From JABDMH01 sp965223165 (GTDB lineage: Bacteria > Bacteroidota > Bacteroidia > Chitinophagales > Saprospiraceae), in contig CBDCVQ010000009.1 in assembly GCA_965223165.1 (NCBI GenBank), positions 248,001 through 312,000 of the forward strand: 64,000 nt of DNA. Direction: 5' to 3'. Below the pieces are notes generated by a model, which was not told the origin of the DNA, made no database searches, and worked only from the letters and a program-made list of their open reading frames with translations. This document shows positions 18,697-27,217 of this stretch, one piece after another (positions within the stretch are counted from its first letter, which is position 1; every line of letters starts with the position of its first letter). The translations under genes were made by a program, and so were the position numbers.

Positions 18697-19443
18697 ATGG
18701 ATTTTACGGGAAAAGTAGCGATCGTGACCGGGGGCGCATCTGGCATGGGAGCAGCTAGTGCCAGACAATTATCCACATTGGGTGCATCCGTGCTCATAGC
18801 CGATCAAAATGAAGCGCTGGCCCATCAGGTCGTGGCAGACATAAAGCGTGGTTCGGTCATCCTCGGAGATGTCAGCCAATCCGACTTCTGCCAGCAAGTC
18901 GTGGCCTCCGCCCTGGAGCAGTTTGGCCGACTGGACATTCTGGTCAATGCAGCCGGGATCATCCTTCGCTCCGACGCCCGCCAAACGAACGATGCGGACT
19001 GGCAACGGGTGCTAGACGTCAATGTGAATGGCGTGTTTTACATGAGCCGGGCGGCCATCGACCCCATGCTGCAGCAGCGCAGCGGGGCGATCATCAACTT
19101 TGGGTCCATTTGGGGTAGTGCTGGGGCGACAAATGTGGTTGCCTACTGTGCTTCCAAGGGAGCCGTACATCAGATCACACGGGCCATGGCCCTCGACCAC
19201 GCGGAAGATGGCATTCGGATCAACGCCGTCTGCCCCGGAGAGGTCGACACGCCGATGCTGCGATCTGGCCGCACTCGTCCACCCACCGAAGCCGACCTGG
19301 CCAATCTCGCTACAACCGTACCCATGCTGCGCCTGGCCGCACCTGAAGAGATCGCGCAGATGGTCTGCTTCCTGGCCTCCGACAAAGCCAGTTATATCAC
19401 CGGCGCCCTGATGACCGTCGACGGCGGATATTCGGCCCGATAA
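18697..19443 (+). CDS. Short-chain dehydrogenase/reductase
   Basis: This 248-residue classical SDR has TGGASGMG, an Asp after beta-2 (LIADQN) that suggests NAD use, NAAG, a catalytic Ser in NFGSIWG and YCASK. The C-terminal TGALMTVDGG is typical. The overall style resembles sugar-acid or 2-keto-3-deoxy-acid dehydrogenases. It is therefore a possible missing oxidation step for the fucose-type pathway at 51-60 kb, though it is unlinked and this is speculative. The gene ends at a repeat array. Confidence 0.85.
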   Translation: MDFTGKVAIVTGGASGMGAASARQLSTLGASVLIADQNEALAHQVVADIKRGSVILGDVSQSDFCQQVVASALEQFGRLDILVNAAGIILRSDARQTNDADWQRVLDVNVNGVFYMSRAAIDPMLQQRSGAIINFGSIWGSAGATNVVAYCASKGAVHQITRAMALDHAEDGIRINAVCPGEVDTPMLRSGRTRPPTEADLANLATTVPMLRLAAPEEIAQMVCFLASDKASYITGALMTVDGGYSAR

Positions 19444-19447
19444 AGGC

Positions 19448-20019
19448 ATTCGGATCGTCGAGCGAGGGCCCGAAGGGTCCCGATCGGCGAGCCACACATT
19501 AGCAAGATCTTCAAGGGGGAGGAAAAGAGCCAGTGGGCAGCTCCGTATTTGGATCGTCGAGCGGGGGCCCGAAGGGTCCCGATCGGCGAGCCGCACACTG
19601 GCAAGATCTCTAAAGGGGGAAGTAGAGCCGGTGGGCAGCTCGCTGATCCCTCCTCTCCCGCACGGCCTCCCGCGGCTCAACGATCTGACAAAGAGCCAGT
19701 GGGGTACGTTCGGATCGTCGAGCGAGGGCCCGAAGGGTCCCGATCGGCGAGCCGCACATTAGCAAGATCTTCAAGGGGGGAAAAATAGAGCCAGTGGGCA
19801 GCTCGCTGATCCCTCCTCTCCCGCACGGCCTCCCGCGGCTCAACGATCTGACAAAGAGCCAGTGGGTACGTTCGGATCGTCGAGCGAGGGCCCGAAGGGT
19901 CCCGATCGGCGAGCCGCACATTAGCAAGATCTTCAAGGGGGGAAAAATAGAGCCAGTGGGCAGCTCGCCGATCCCCTCTCCCGTGTACCACGGGAGGGCT
20001 CAACGATCTGACAAATCTC
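19448..20019. repeat. Tandem array of a 161-bp unit plus two degenerate copies between convergent genes
   Basis: GGATCGTCGAGC starts at 19452, 19551, 19712 and 19873, giving spacings of 99, 161 and 161 bp. Each unit holds GGGCCC-GAA-GGGTCCC, a strong hairpin with one bulge, then AGCAAGATCTTCAAGG, then (where complete) a CCGCACGGCC/CGGCTCAACGATCTGAC stretch. The last two full units are nearly identical, indicating recent duplication. Open frames across it on both strands are artefacts of repetition. The array occupies the whole gap between an SDR and a vWA gene that point at each other. Confidence 0.85.
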
Positions 20020-21534
20020 CTATCGGTCGCGATCAAATCGCAGGATCTGCTCGACGGGCGGCTCCACACCGGGGATGTCAAACTGGTACAGGCCCGGATT
20101 GTTGCTCCATAGGTACGACGTATCGAGTGGAGGCAGCACAAGAATATTATTGCTCACGGGCTCGTAGTCAATCTGGTCCTCCACGGCCCCACCCCCCGTG
20201 ATCTTGTAGATCTTACCCTCCGAAGGTGCCACCATACAGTTGTAGATCGCATAGGCGGTGCGCGACTCCGGATCCAGACTCTCGTAAATGAAAGAAAAAA
20301 CGGACAAATCGATGCCGTTGGCAGCCAAGGTCGCAGCCGTGCCACACAGGTCCGGTATATCGCCGCAGGTGTCCATACCATCGCTCAGCAGAAAGACCAA
20401 CTTCCTGTTCGTCCTACTCGAAAACATGTCTTTGGTGAGGATCAATCGCTGGTCGAGTGGAGTCGGTCCGTACGGTCGGATCGCGTCTAGTTGCATGACT
20501 AGGTCCGTGCGACTTACCCCGGCAATCGGATAGTTGAGCACCATGCTATGTTGGTCACAGGCCTGCCCTACCGAAATAGCACCCAGAAAGACATTGACCC
20601 GTAGATTTAATGCGATGAAGATGGCCAACTGTTGAGCCACCCTAAACTTGGATGCCTCGTTGCTCCACCCTACCGGATCGTCCATCGACCCACTGAGATC
20701 AAACAGCAAAACGATCTCGTCGTAGACGGATAGCTCGGATAAAATGAGCTGATAGTTCTGCGGTAGCAGTCGGTAATCGAGCACGGGCATCAGACTCAGG
20801 TCGTTTAGCGAATCTGCATTGACGGAGTCTAGGGACACCTGATGGCCTGGTACAACATTCATTTCGTATTTGTGCGGGGGTATCGGCAGCCCGGCTTGAT
20901 GCAATTTGCTCAAGAGTGTGTCCAAATTACGTTGGGCATATTCATTCTCGGGATTGTAGATCAATGCTTCGCGAAAATGATAGATCGCCATCTCTATAAA
21001 TTCGCTCCGCACCACGCAGACGAGTTCTTTGTCCTCATTGGTGCTTTCGCCCCGGGCCACGATGGACAGATATCCTCGCGCATTCTCCACATCCGAAAAG
21101 AAGCCGTAGTCCGGGGTATACGATCGCTTCATCTCGGTGATCGCCCGGTTAAGACTTTTTTCCGCCTGCTTAAAATTGGGCCAACCCCTTCGGTCGAGCA
21201 TTTGCGAAACTCCCAAGTAGTAATGGTAGAGGGCCTGTTCATTGTGTTGGGACATGAGAAATGGATTGGTCTTGAGCACTTCTCCGGCCAATCCGGTCCG
21301 ATTCTTTTCGAGAAAGTAATTCACCACATCATCAAAGAGCTGGGCGTCGTACCGAATGTGTAGTCTGTGCTCTTTAAATAAATTGACCGCCCCCTTACGG
21401 TCATTGGCATCTGCCTCTGCCTTGAATTCTTGCCAAAGCACCGACGACAGGCTATCCCGAGGAAGATCGGGGGGCTGGCAAAACACGACATAAAGATTGC
21501 AGAGGGCAAGGGTGCAAGCTAAGTGCCATTTCAT
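20020..21534 (-). CDS. Secreted von Willebrand factor A-domain protein
   Basis: About 504 residues. The ATG at 21534 gives a signal peptide (MKWHLACTLALCNLYVVF); an in-frame TTG lies two codons upstream. Residues ~30-230 are helical and contain tetratricopeptide-like pairs (QALYHYYLGVSQML, AIYHFREALIYNPENEYAQRN). The C-terminal half is a vWA domain with an intact MIDAS: LLFDLSGSMDD (D-x-S-x-S), a Thr in the PTPLDQRL segment and the downstream Asp in LLSDGMDTCG. It probably binds a protein partner through a metal ion in the periplasm or at the surface. No operon partner is evident. Confidence 0.82.
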   Translation of the reverse strand: MKWHLACTLALCNLYVVFCQPPDLPRDSLSSVLWQEFKAEADANDRKGAVNLFKEHRLHIRYDAQLFDDVVNYFLEKNRTGLAGEVLKTNPFLMSQHNEQALYHYYLGVSQMLDRRGWPNFKQAEKSLNRAITEMKRSYTPDYGFFSDVENARGYLSIVARGESTNEDKELVCVVRSEFIEMAIYHFREALIYNPENEYAQRNLDTLLSKLHQAGLPIPPHKYEMNVVPGHQVSLDSVNADSLNDLSLMPVLDYRLLPQNYQLILSELSVYDEIVLLFDLSGSMDDPVGWSNEASKFRVAQQLAIFIALNLRVNVFLGAISVGQACDQHSMVLNYPIAGVSRTDLVMQLDAIRPYGPTPLDQRLILTKDMFSSRTNRKLVFLLSDGMDTCGDIPDLCGTAATLAANGIDLSVFSFIYESLDPESRTAYAIYNCMVAPSEGKIYKITGGGAVEDQIDYEPVSNNILVLPPLDTSYLWSNNPGLYQFDIPGVEPPVEQILRFDRDR

Positions 21535-21891
21535 AGTCAATCGAGCGTTTACCGGGGAGGTAGAACCACGGTCATGTAACGTCTGCTCAGCTTCAATCCT
21601 TGTGATACAACATCGAATTTCTGACTCAGCGGCTTATCGAATACTAGCTCCTATTTGTTCGCTTGCGATTTTGGCCGCATATGGCGCGGCAAAGCCTGGG
21701 AAGTGCTACGGCTATGCCTGCGTTTTGCGCTTTATCTGCGTACGAAAAAACGTCGCGAGTCAATCACGGCCAGTACTTCAATCAGCCTCTAGACGTCGCG
21801 AGCATCAACATCGCGAAGCCGCGACACGGTTCGATAGTGCTCTAGAATAGCCCCAATTTTGGACGAGTAGACTTTTTTTGGCGACCAGCGG
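21535..21891. other. Gap without a convincing gene
   Basis: The 357 bp upstream of the vWA gene hold no ORF with a recognisable domain on either strand. I see no RNA gene, strong hairpin or exact TAnnTTTG element. Confidence 0.5.
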
Positions 21892-22536
21892 TCACTCCAG
21901 GCAGAAGCGGATCAGGCCACTCAGGTGGACGGGATTGCCCAGATCCAGGCGCCGCTCGGCGGCAAACTTTCGCATCGCCTTCCGCTTTTCCGGAAAAACT
22001 TTGGCGATCTGACCCAGACTTTCCGCCTTGTACCAGGTACCCGCTCGATGCAGGAGAAACTCAGAACGATCCACGATCTCCTGCTTGGGCCACCGCATAT
22101 CGTAAAATTCATGCGGCTTCGTCGCCTGTAGCTCAATCGTTTGCACGGCGGAGGTCTGACTTTTCACACCATAGGCGCCTTCCTTGGCGGTGGGCTGCGC
22201 GGTGGCTCGATGTTGTCTGACCAATTGATATTCAGCATTGACCAGCAGCTCATAAAACTTACCGTCAATCTTGAAGAAAGTGCGATTCTGCAGCCGAATA
22301 GAGTCCACCGTCTCAATGTCATTGATCGGTACGGAGAAGTTCTTCATCTTCAAGACCATTTCTTCCGAGACCTTGTGGTAGTTCAGATTGGCTCGCTGGC
22401 TTGGCGTCTCGCTGTAGTATAAGGTGGCCGTGTCAAAGGCAGGAAATAGGTAGGGATTATCATTCATCTGACCGTACAACTGGCCGGCTGCCAGCATCCA
22501 TGCCACACTCCCTAATGTCAGATAGATGCGTCCCAT
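21892..22536 (-). CDS. Hypothetical secreted protein
   Basis: About 214 residues from the ATG at 22536, which gives a signal peptide (MGRIYLTLGSVAWMLAAGQ); an upstream in-frame start adds a polar leader and is less likely. The mature protein has no domain I recognise. The central part (FKIDGKFYELLVNAEYQLV) and the C-terminal basic segment (VFPEKRKAMRKFAAERRLD) recall Bacteroidota periplasmic proteins that read a value and compare it with a set. It is probably exported. It is convergent with nothing and divergent from the SMP-30 gene. Confidence 0.65.
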   Translation of the reverse strand: MGRIYLTLGSVAWMLAAGQLYGQMNDNPYLFPAFDTATLYYSETPSQRANLNYHKVSEEMVLKMKNFSVPINDIETVDSIRLQNRTFFKIDGKFYELLVNAEYQLVRQHRATAQPTAKEGAYGVKSQTSAVQTIELQATKPHEFYDMRWPKQEIVDRSEFLLHRAGTWYKAESLGQIAKVFPEKRKAMRKFAAERRLDLGNPVHLSGLIRFCLE

Positions 22537-22725
22537 ACCCTGTGACCAAAGATAACCTATTCTTCTGCCGAATGCCAGCGGCTGCATGACCAGGCTGCCG
22601 CGAGCCCCGTTCGGAGCCTTCAACGGGGAGATCGGTACAAGGCGTCTTTCATGGCACCGCTGATATCACCCTGGGGAAGGTGGTAGTTGCAATTTTCTCC
22701 TTTTATTTGGGGTCAAATTTGGACG

Positions 22726-23595
22726 ATGAGCAAAGTGACATGTATCTGGGACGAGCCAGCGATTCTTGGGGAGGGACCACTGTGGGTCCGCGAGGAGCAG
22801 GCCATTTATTGGGTGGATATCAAGAATAAGTATGTGCACCGACTGACGTATCCGGGTAGGGAGCATACCCGTTGGCATTTTGATGAGCAGGTAACCAGTC
22901 TGTCACGTCGGGCCAAGGGAGGGTTTGTCGGGACGATCCGCGATGGGTTTGCTGCGATCGACTTCGACCAAAAACAAATTCAGGCGATCCAATTGCCGGA
23001 GGCAGCCTTGCCGGAGAATCGGTTTAACGACGGCAAGGTGGATCGAGCCGGCCGATATTGGGCCGGTAGCATGGACGCATCTGAGCAGGCGGAGCAAGGC
23101 TCTCTTTATCGTTTGAGCGCTGAGCTGGACTGCCAGCTGATGGACGGCCCCTATGCAATCACCAATGGTCCCGCATTTAATCTCCGTGGCACCACGATGT
23201 ACCATACCGATAGTCCCAAGCAAACCGTGTACTGCTTCGATCTGACCTCGGAGGGGACCCTGAGCAATAAACGAGTCTTTGTACAACTAAAGCAAGGAGA
23301 AGGATTTCCCGACGGCATGACGGTCGATGCGGAAGACTGCCTATGGGTGTGCCACTTTGCTGGGGCCCGTATCAGCCGCTTCTCCCCCGCAGGAGAGCTC
23401 CTTTCGGTCCTGCCCATGCCGGTGCCCAACATCACCAGCTGCACCTTTGGTGGTGCAGACATGGGTGATCTGTTCATTACCACGGCTCAGTTGCATCTTT
23501 CGCCCGAGCAGATCGAGCAATATCCGCAAGCAGGATGCTTATTTGTCAGCCGACCTGGCGTGAAGGGAGTGGCGGCCACGCCGTTTGCGGGGTAA
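22726..23595 (+). CDS. SMP-30/gluconolactonase family lactonase
   Basis: A 289-residue six-bladed propeller of the SMP-30/Gnl family. The metal ligands appear in PAILGEGPLW (Glu), ENRFNDGKVD (Asn), AITNGPAFN (Asn) and FPDGMTVDAED (Asp). The ATG at 22726 is chosen because family members start just before this first strand; a TTG further upstream is in frame. It would hydrolyse a sugar lactone in the cytoplasm. A link to the fucose-type route is possible but that route has its own lactonase. It converges with the Nif3-like gene, with 6 bp between stops. Confidence 0.88.
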   Translation: MSKVTCIWDEPAILGEGPLWVREEQAIYWVDIKNKYVHRLTYPGREHTRWHFDEQVTSLSRRAKGGFVGTIRDGFAAIDFDQKQIQAIQLPEAALPENRFNDGKVDRAGRYWAGSMDASEQAEQGSLYRLSAELDCQLMDGPYAITNGPAFNLRGTTMYHTDSPKQTVYCFDLTSEGTLSNKRVFVQLKQGEGFPDGMTVDAEDCLWVCHFAGARISRFSPAGELLSVLPMPVPNITSCTFGGADMGDLFITTAQLHLSPEQIEQYPQAGCLFVSRPGVKGVAATPFAG

Positions 23596-23601
23596 GATGT
23601 C

Positions 23602-24474
23602 TCAATGAGCCCGCCAGAGGGGATTCTTAGCTGGAATGTGCTTGACCGGAACCTGCGTGATGAAGCCCCGTAGCCACTCGGCGCAGTAGGCCATACCCTC
23701 TTCTTCCGAATCTGCATGCCCCATGATGATCAGCGCTTTGTCCATGCCCAAAGTGCGAGCGTCCCGGACATATTCCACCGTCTCCCATTCTCGGCTTTCG
23801 CCCACGATGAGTACCTGTACGCCCAGTTGATTGAGCATAAGCATATGCGCGGCAGACCCGGCGGCCCCGAGGACCATACCTACCCGCTCGACCTCCATCA
23901 GCGGATCACCCACATTGCGGACGGTGGAAGTCTGAAAATGGTCCGTCACATAGGCACTGAGCTCCTGCAAAGTCGTTTTGGGAATATCAAATATCATTTG
24001 ATTCCCGACCTGATAGTCGCGCCAACCAAAGGCATCGACCATCCCATGATTTATGCCATCGGGCTGGGTGCGATGCCAATGATCATGAAATCGCCAGACG
24101 GCCAGCCCATGGTCGTCCAAATACTTGATCTTACCCTGTTGCACCGGATCTCGGGCGAGCGGCTTCCTATCGTCAAAATGATTGTAGAAGGTCGGCTCGT
24201 GCGTGATGATCATATTGAGACCCATGGCCTCGGCCTGCTGAAGTACTCCCATCGTGGCCATGAACGTGGTGGCAATACCTGTCACTTGCTGATCGGGATG
24301 CCCCGACTTAAGTTTATCCACCGTTTCGGTCGCCCAAGGACAAGTGACCTCTTGCTTGATCAAGTCGATGACCTGACCTACGGTAAGGGTCTCCTGCGAC
24401 AACGTCCAACCGGCGGCAGCCCACCAAATGATCCCCAGCGCGATGAAACGTTTCATCCTGTGTCGATTGGTCAT
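23602..24474 (-). CDS. Nif3-like dinuclear-metal protein with signal peptide
   Basis: This 290-residue protein has a signal peptide (ALGIIWWAAAGWTLSQ). The NIF3/YbgI fold follows, with metal-site His/Glu residues in NMIITHEPTFYNHF, RFHDHWHR and MGHADSEEEGM. Cytoplasmic relatives bind two metal ions and their activity is unsettled; an exported version is less common. Its start overlaps the stop of the upstream DUF3095 gene by 4 bp (ATGA), so the two are translationally coupled and may be functionally linked. Confidence 0.8.
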   Translation of the reverse strand: MTNRHRMKRFIALGIIWWAAAGWTLSQETLTVGQVIDLIKQEVTCPWATETVDKLKSGHPDQQVTGIATTFMATMGVLQQAEAMGLNMIITHEPTFYNHFDDRKPLARDPVQQGKIKYLDDHGLAVWRFHDHWHRTQPDGINHGMVDAFGWRDYQVGNQMIFDIPKTTLQELSAYVTDHFQTSTVRNVGDPLMEVERVGMVLGAAGSAAHMLMLNQLGVQVLIVGESREWETVEYVRDARTLGMDKALIIMGHADSEEEGMAYCAEWLRGFITQVPVKHIPAKNPLWRAH

Positions 24475-25628
24475 GCGCTCAATTTAGATCTTTTCTCCTT
24501 TAGCTCCCTGGCAGCACCGGTATACCCACCCTCCGAGCCGTCCACAAAATGGACATGCTGGTCCTTGCGATCTCGTACGTAGCAGGACATAATGCTAGCG
24601 GGACTTACGCTGAGACCATAGATGACCTTTTGATCTGCCTCCATCTGTACCAACTGCTCCTCCAATCGCTTTCGCTGCCTGGCAGTGCCCGACATGACCG
24701 TGTTGATGCGCCCATCAATCACCAGCGTGTCTGCCAGTTGGACGAGGTTTTCTAAATAATTTCTACTGTGCTTTTCTTTACCATAAAATAGTTTGCCTAT
24801 CATGGTGAGAAACCAATGCTTCAATAAATAGAAGCCGTCGAATCGACCCAACTTTGTCCGCATCTCCAAATTGATTTTTCCCAGACTGGCTTCGAGTCGT
24901 AGTCGCTTTGTACTGATTGGATTTCTTGACAAAATAGGCCCATAGAGAGTGTCAATACCCTGCATGACCGCACTAAATACTTCCGCCTGATCTTGCCCCG
25001 GATAGGCATCCACGAGCAGTGAGACCACCTCCTGACGTTCTTGGGGAGGTCTCACCCGATGCCACCGACATTCCATCCCCTCCAGATCTAAGGTAGTGTC
25101 TTGGGTTGTAGTGGGAGCCTTTGATCCATGCCGCTCCTTTGCCGCCTCCTCGGCCCATCGCAACCCATGACCCAACACCACGGGGACGGCGTAGAGGGGG
25201 GTCAGCTGCACCTTGGCAATCTTCACGGTGTGTCCCTGGGCATAGATCTCCTGAAGACCGACCTGCAGCACGCGCAAATCCATGTCAAAATTGCGTTTGG
25301 TGTTTTCTTGATGCTGCCGAAGAACGTCCAAGCTCCGCTCCTGTAGTGCAGGTGGCACCAATAAGGTGGCTCCATCGCCGCCAAAAAAGAAGGGCAACTC
25401 AATACGTGCTTTTTTAGCCAGGTTAAGTACGGCGATAATTGAAGCCGTGGCAACCAGATTAACGTTTTGGTGAGCTCCGTCGGCCACGGCACGGGTGGAA
25501 TCTCTTATATCGGTAATCAAAGCAAACCAGTCGGCTGGTACTGGCGAGAACAATGCCGGGTCGCCTAGCACCTGACTGATCGTCATTTTCTGCTTGGGCA
25601 ATTGTGCGTAGAATTGAACGGTGCTCAT
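24471..25628 (-). CDS. DUF3095 protein, nucleotidyl-cyclase-like fold
   Basis: A 385-residue protein matching the DUF3095 pattern: ADWFALITDIRDSTRAV, with metal-binding Asp residues like those of class III cyclases, then ELPFFFGGDGATLLVPP. The C-terminal part (ADTLVIDGRINTVMSG, YGLSVSPASIMSCYV) is also family-typical. Whether these proteins make a cyclic nucleotide is not established. It is coupled to the Nif3-like gene downstream. Its upstream region (25629-26526) contains repeats rather than another gene. Confidence 0.82.
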   Translation of the reverse strand: MSTVQFYAQLPKQKMTISQVLGDPALFSPVPADWFALITDIRDSTRAVADGAHQNVNLVATASIIAVLNLAKKARIELPFFFGGDGATLLVPPALQERSLDVLRQHQENTKRNFDMDLRVLQVGLQEIYAQGHTVKIAKVQLTPLYAVPVVLGHGLRWAEEAAKERHGSKAPTTTQDTTLDLEGMECRWHRVRPPQERQEVVSLLVDAYPGQDQAEVFSAVMQGIDTLYGPILSRNPISTKRLRLEASLGKINLEMRTKLGRFDGFYLLKHWFLTMIGKLFYGKEKHSRNYLENLVQLADTLVIDGRINTVMSGTARQRKRLEEQLVQMEADQKVIYGLSVSPASIMSCYVRDRKDQHVHFVDGSEGGYTGAARELKEKRSKLSA

Positions 25629-26012
25629 GTCCTCTTAAATGGTGTTTCGCCCGACAAATAACTACACCCCGGCTGCCTTTTAGGCACCTGCTCTCCATCA
25701 TTCAATCCCGTGGCCTCGGGATACAACGCCGGGGCTAGGCGCGGTTTGGCTTCTTCGATCAGGCACAAAATAGCTCAGCCCGATCGTACACGGTGGCGCC
25801 AACCCATGTGATGTGCTGGACCTCAGGTACCTTCCTTTCGCGGGGGGACCGATATACGTCTGCCTATATGATGCAAGATCACTCTGACTAAATTATCAAT
25901 TTAGCTATACTCTGCGCATTGGAGCTGACCAAAAGAGAAGGGTCGATGCTTGCCGACTCGCTAATTTCCACCGCGTTGAAGGCGCCGGTGCTCTTACCCA
26001 CGTGGGTGTATT
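25629..26012. other. Intergenic DNA, no gene seen
   Basis: Non-repetitive sequence between the divergent DUF3095 and YdeI-like genes, followed by the tandem repeats at 26013. I found no ORF with a domain, no RNA gene and no clear promoter. Confidence 0.5.
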
Positions 26013-26327
26013 GAGCTGGAGTTCCGAATTTGGAGTGAGCTTGAGTTCGGAATTTTGGAGTGAGCTTGAGTTCCGATTTTGGAGTGAGCTGGAGTTCCGA
26101 ATTTTGGAGTGAGCTGGAGTTCCGAATTTGGAGTGAGCTGGAGTTCCGAATTTGGAGTGAGCTGGAGTTCCGAATTTGGAGTGAACTTGAGTTCCGATTT
26201 TGGAGTGAGCTGGAGTTCCGAATTTGGAGTGAGCTGGAGTTCCGAATTTGGAGTGAGCTGGAGTTCCGAATTTGGAGTGAGCTGGAGTTCCGAATTTTGG
26301 AGTGAGCTGGAGTTCCGATTTTGGAGT
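26013..26327. repeat. Tandem array, 13 copies of a 24-25 bp unit
   Basis: The unit is GAGCTGGAGTTCCGAATTTG followed by GAGT, with 24-bp and 25-bp variants (AATTT or AATTTT) and a few GAGCTTGAG variants. The plus-strand open frames encode endless LEFRIWSE repeats, without a start context or a domain, and are not taken as genes. The motif GAGTTCCGA also occurs in the 2.8-3.4 kb repeat field. Confidence 0.9.
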
Positions 26328-26394
26328 GAGCTGGAGTGACCTAAAGTGAACTAGCGTGTCTAAAGTGCTTGGTGAGCTCGCGGCTGTGTAGATA

Positions 26395-26515
26395 AGTCAG
26401 CTCGAAACTCGCCAACTCGAAACTCGCCAACTCGAAACTCGCTAACTCGGAACTCAGAACTCGGAACTCGCTAACTCGGAACTCAGAACTCGGAACTCAG
26501 AACTCGGAACTTCTT
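26395..26515. repeat. Degenerate array of AACTCGGAACTC/AACTCGCTAACTC units
   Basis: Short units of 7-14 bp (ACTCGAA, ACTCGCC, ACTCGGA, ACTCAGA) are chained up to 12 bp before the GTG start of the next gene. They look like a reverse-complement cousin of the GAGTTCCGAGT vocabulary seen in the neighbouring array. Confidence 0.75.
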
Positions 26516-26526
26516 AACTTGGGACT

Positions 26527-27123
26527 GTGAAAAGATATGCGTCTGTCGAAGACTATATTGCCGGCAGTGGAGACTGGCAAGAAGCGTTGCGACTCCTGCG
26601 TGAAACTCTCCTTCGTACGGAACTGGTGGAAACCGTGAAATGGGGAATGCCCGTGTACACCATCGACAACAAGAATGTAGTGGGCTTGGGAGCCTTTAAG
26701 TCATTTGTGGGCATTTGGTTTTTCCAAGGTGCCCTTCTGAAGGACACGGAAAACAAACTGGTGAACGCGCAGGAAGGCAAAACCCAGGCCATGCGTCAGT
26801 GGAGATTTCAGGGCATCGATGAAGTGGTCGCTGCGACACCGCTGATCGATAGGTACCTCCAGGAGGCCATTTCCAATCAAAAATCCGGGAAGACAATTAA
26901 GCCGCGCAAGAATCAGCCCATACAAATCCCGCAAGAATTGAGCGAAGCCTTTGACCATCATCCGGGGCTACAAGACGCCTTCTCGGCACTATCCCTATCA
27001 AAGCGTAGAGACTACGCCGAGCACATCGCAGAGGCAAAGCGGGCAGAAACCCGGCAGCGTCGTCTCGAGAAAATAATTCCCCTGGTTTTAGCGGGCAAGG
27101 GCCTCAACGACGCCTATAAGTGA
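26527..27123 (+). CDS. YdeI/OmpD-associated family protein with N-terminal DUF1801
   Basis: A 198-residue cytoplasmic protein. The N-terminal half is a DUF1801 domain (EALRLLRETLLRTELVETVKWGMPVYTI, FVGIWFFQGALLKDT). The C-terminal half is the OmdA/YdeI segment (IPQELSEAFDHHPGLQDAF, LSLSKRRDYAEHIAEAK, RQRRLEKIIPLVLAGKG). The only usable start is GTG at 26527, just after a repeat tract. The biochemical function is unknown; YdeI-type proteins have been linked to resistance to cationic peptides. A weak hairpin GAGGCT/AGCCTC at 27135-27155 follows the stop. Confidence 0.85.
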   Translation: MKRYASVEDYIAGSGDWQEALRLLRETLLRTELVETVKWGMPVYTIDNKNVVGLGAFKSFVGIWFFQGALLKDTENKLVNAQEGKTQAMRQWRFQGIDEVVAATPLIDRYLQEAISNQKSGKTIKPRKNQPIQIPQELSEAFDHHPGLQDAFSALSLSKRRDYAEHIAEAKRAETRQRRLEKIIPLVLAGKGLNDAYK

Positions 27124-27194
27124 CGTCCATCTGGGAGGCTAGACAGGGAAGCCTCTAACACCATACTTGCTTCCCACCCCAGCAAGTCGTACCT

Positions 27195-27202
27195 TATATT
27201 TG
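27195..27202 (+). promoter_or_regulatory. -7 promoter element (TATATTTG)
   Basis: TATATTTG matches the Bacteroidota TAnnTTTG -7 consensus and lies 16 bp before the ATG at 27218 of the frameshifted T9SS-cargo gene. A -33 TTG at ideal spacing is not obvious. Confidence 0.45.
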
Positions 27203-27217
27203 GTCTAATAACGCATG

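Noticed and set aside
26060..26339. LEFRIWSE-repeat open frame as a repeat protein
   Set aside because: Unit length alternates between 24 and 25 bp, so no single frame is maintained, and there is no plausible start or C-terminal domain.
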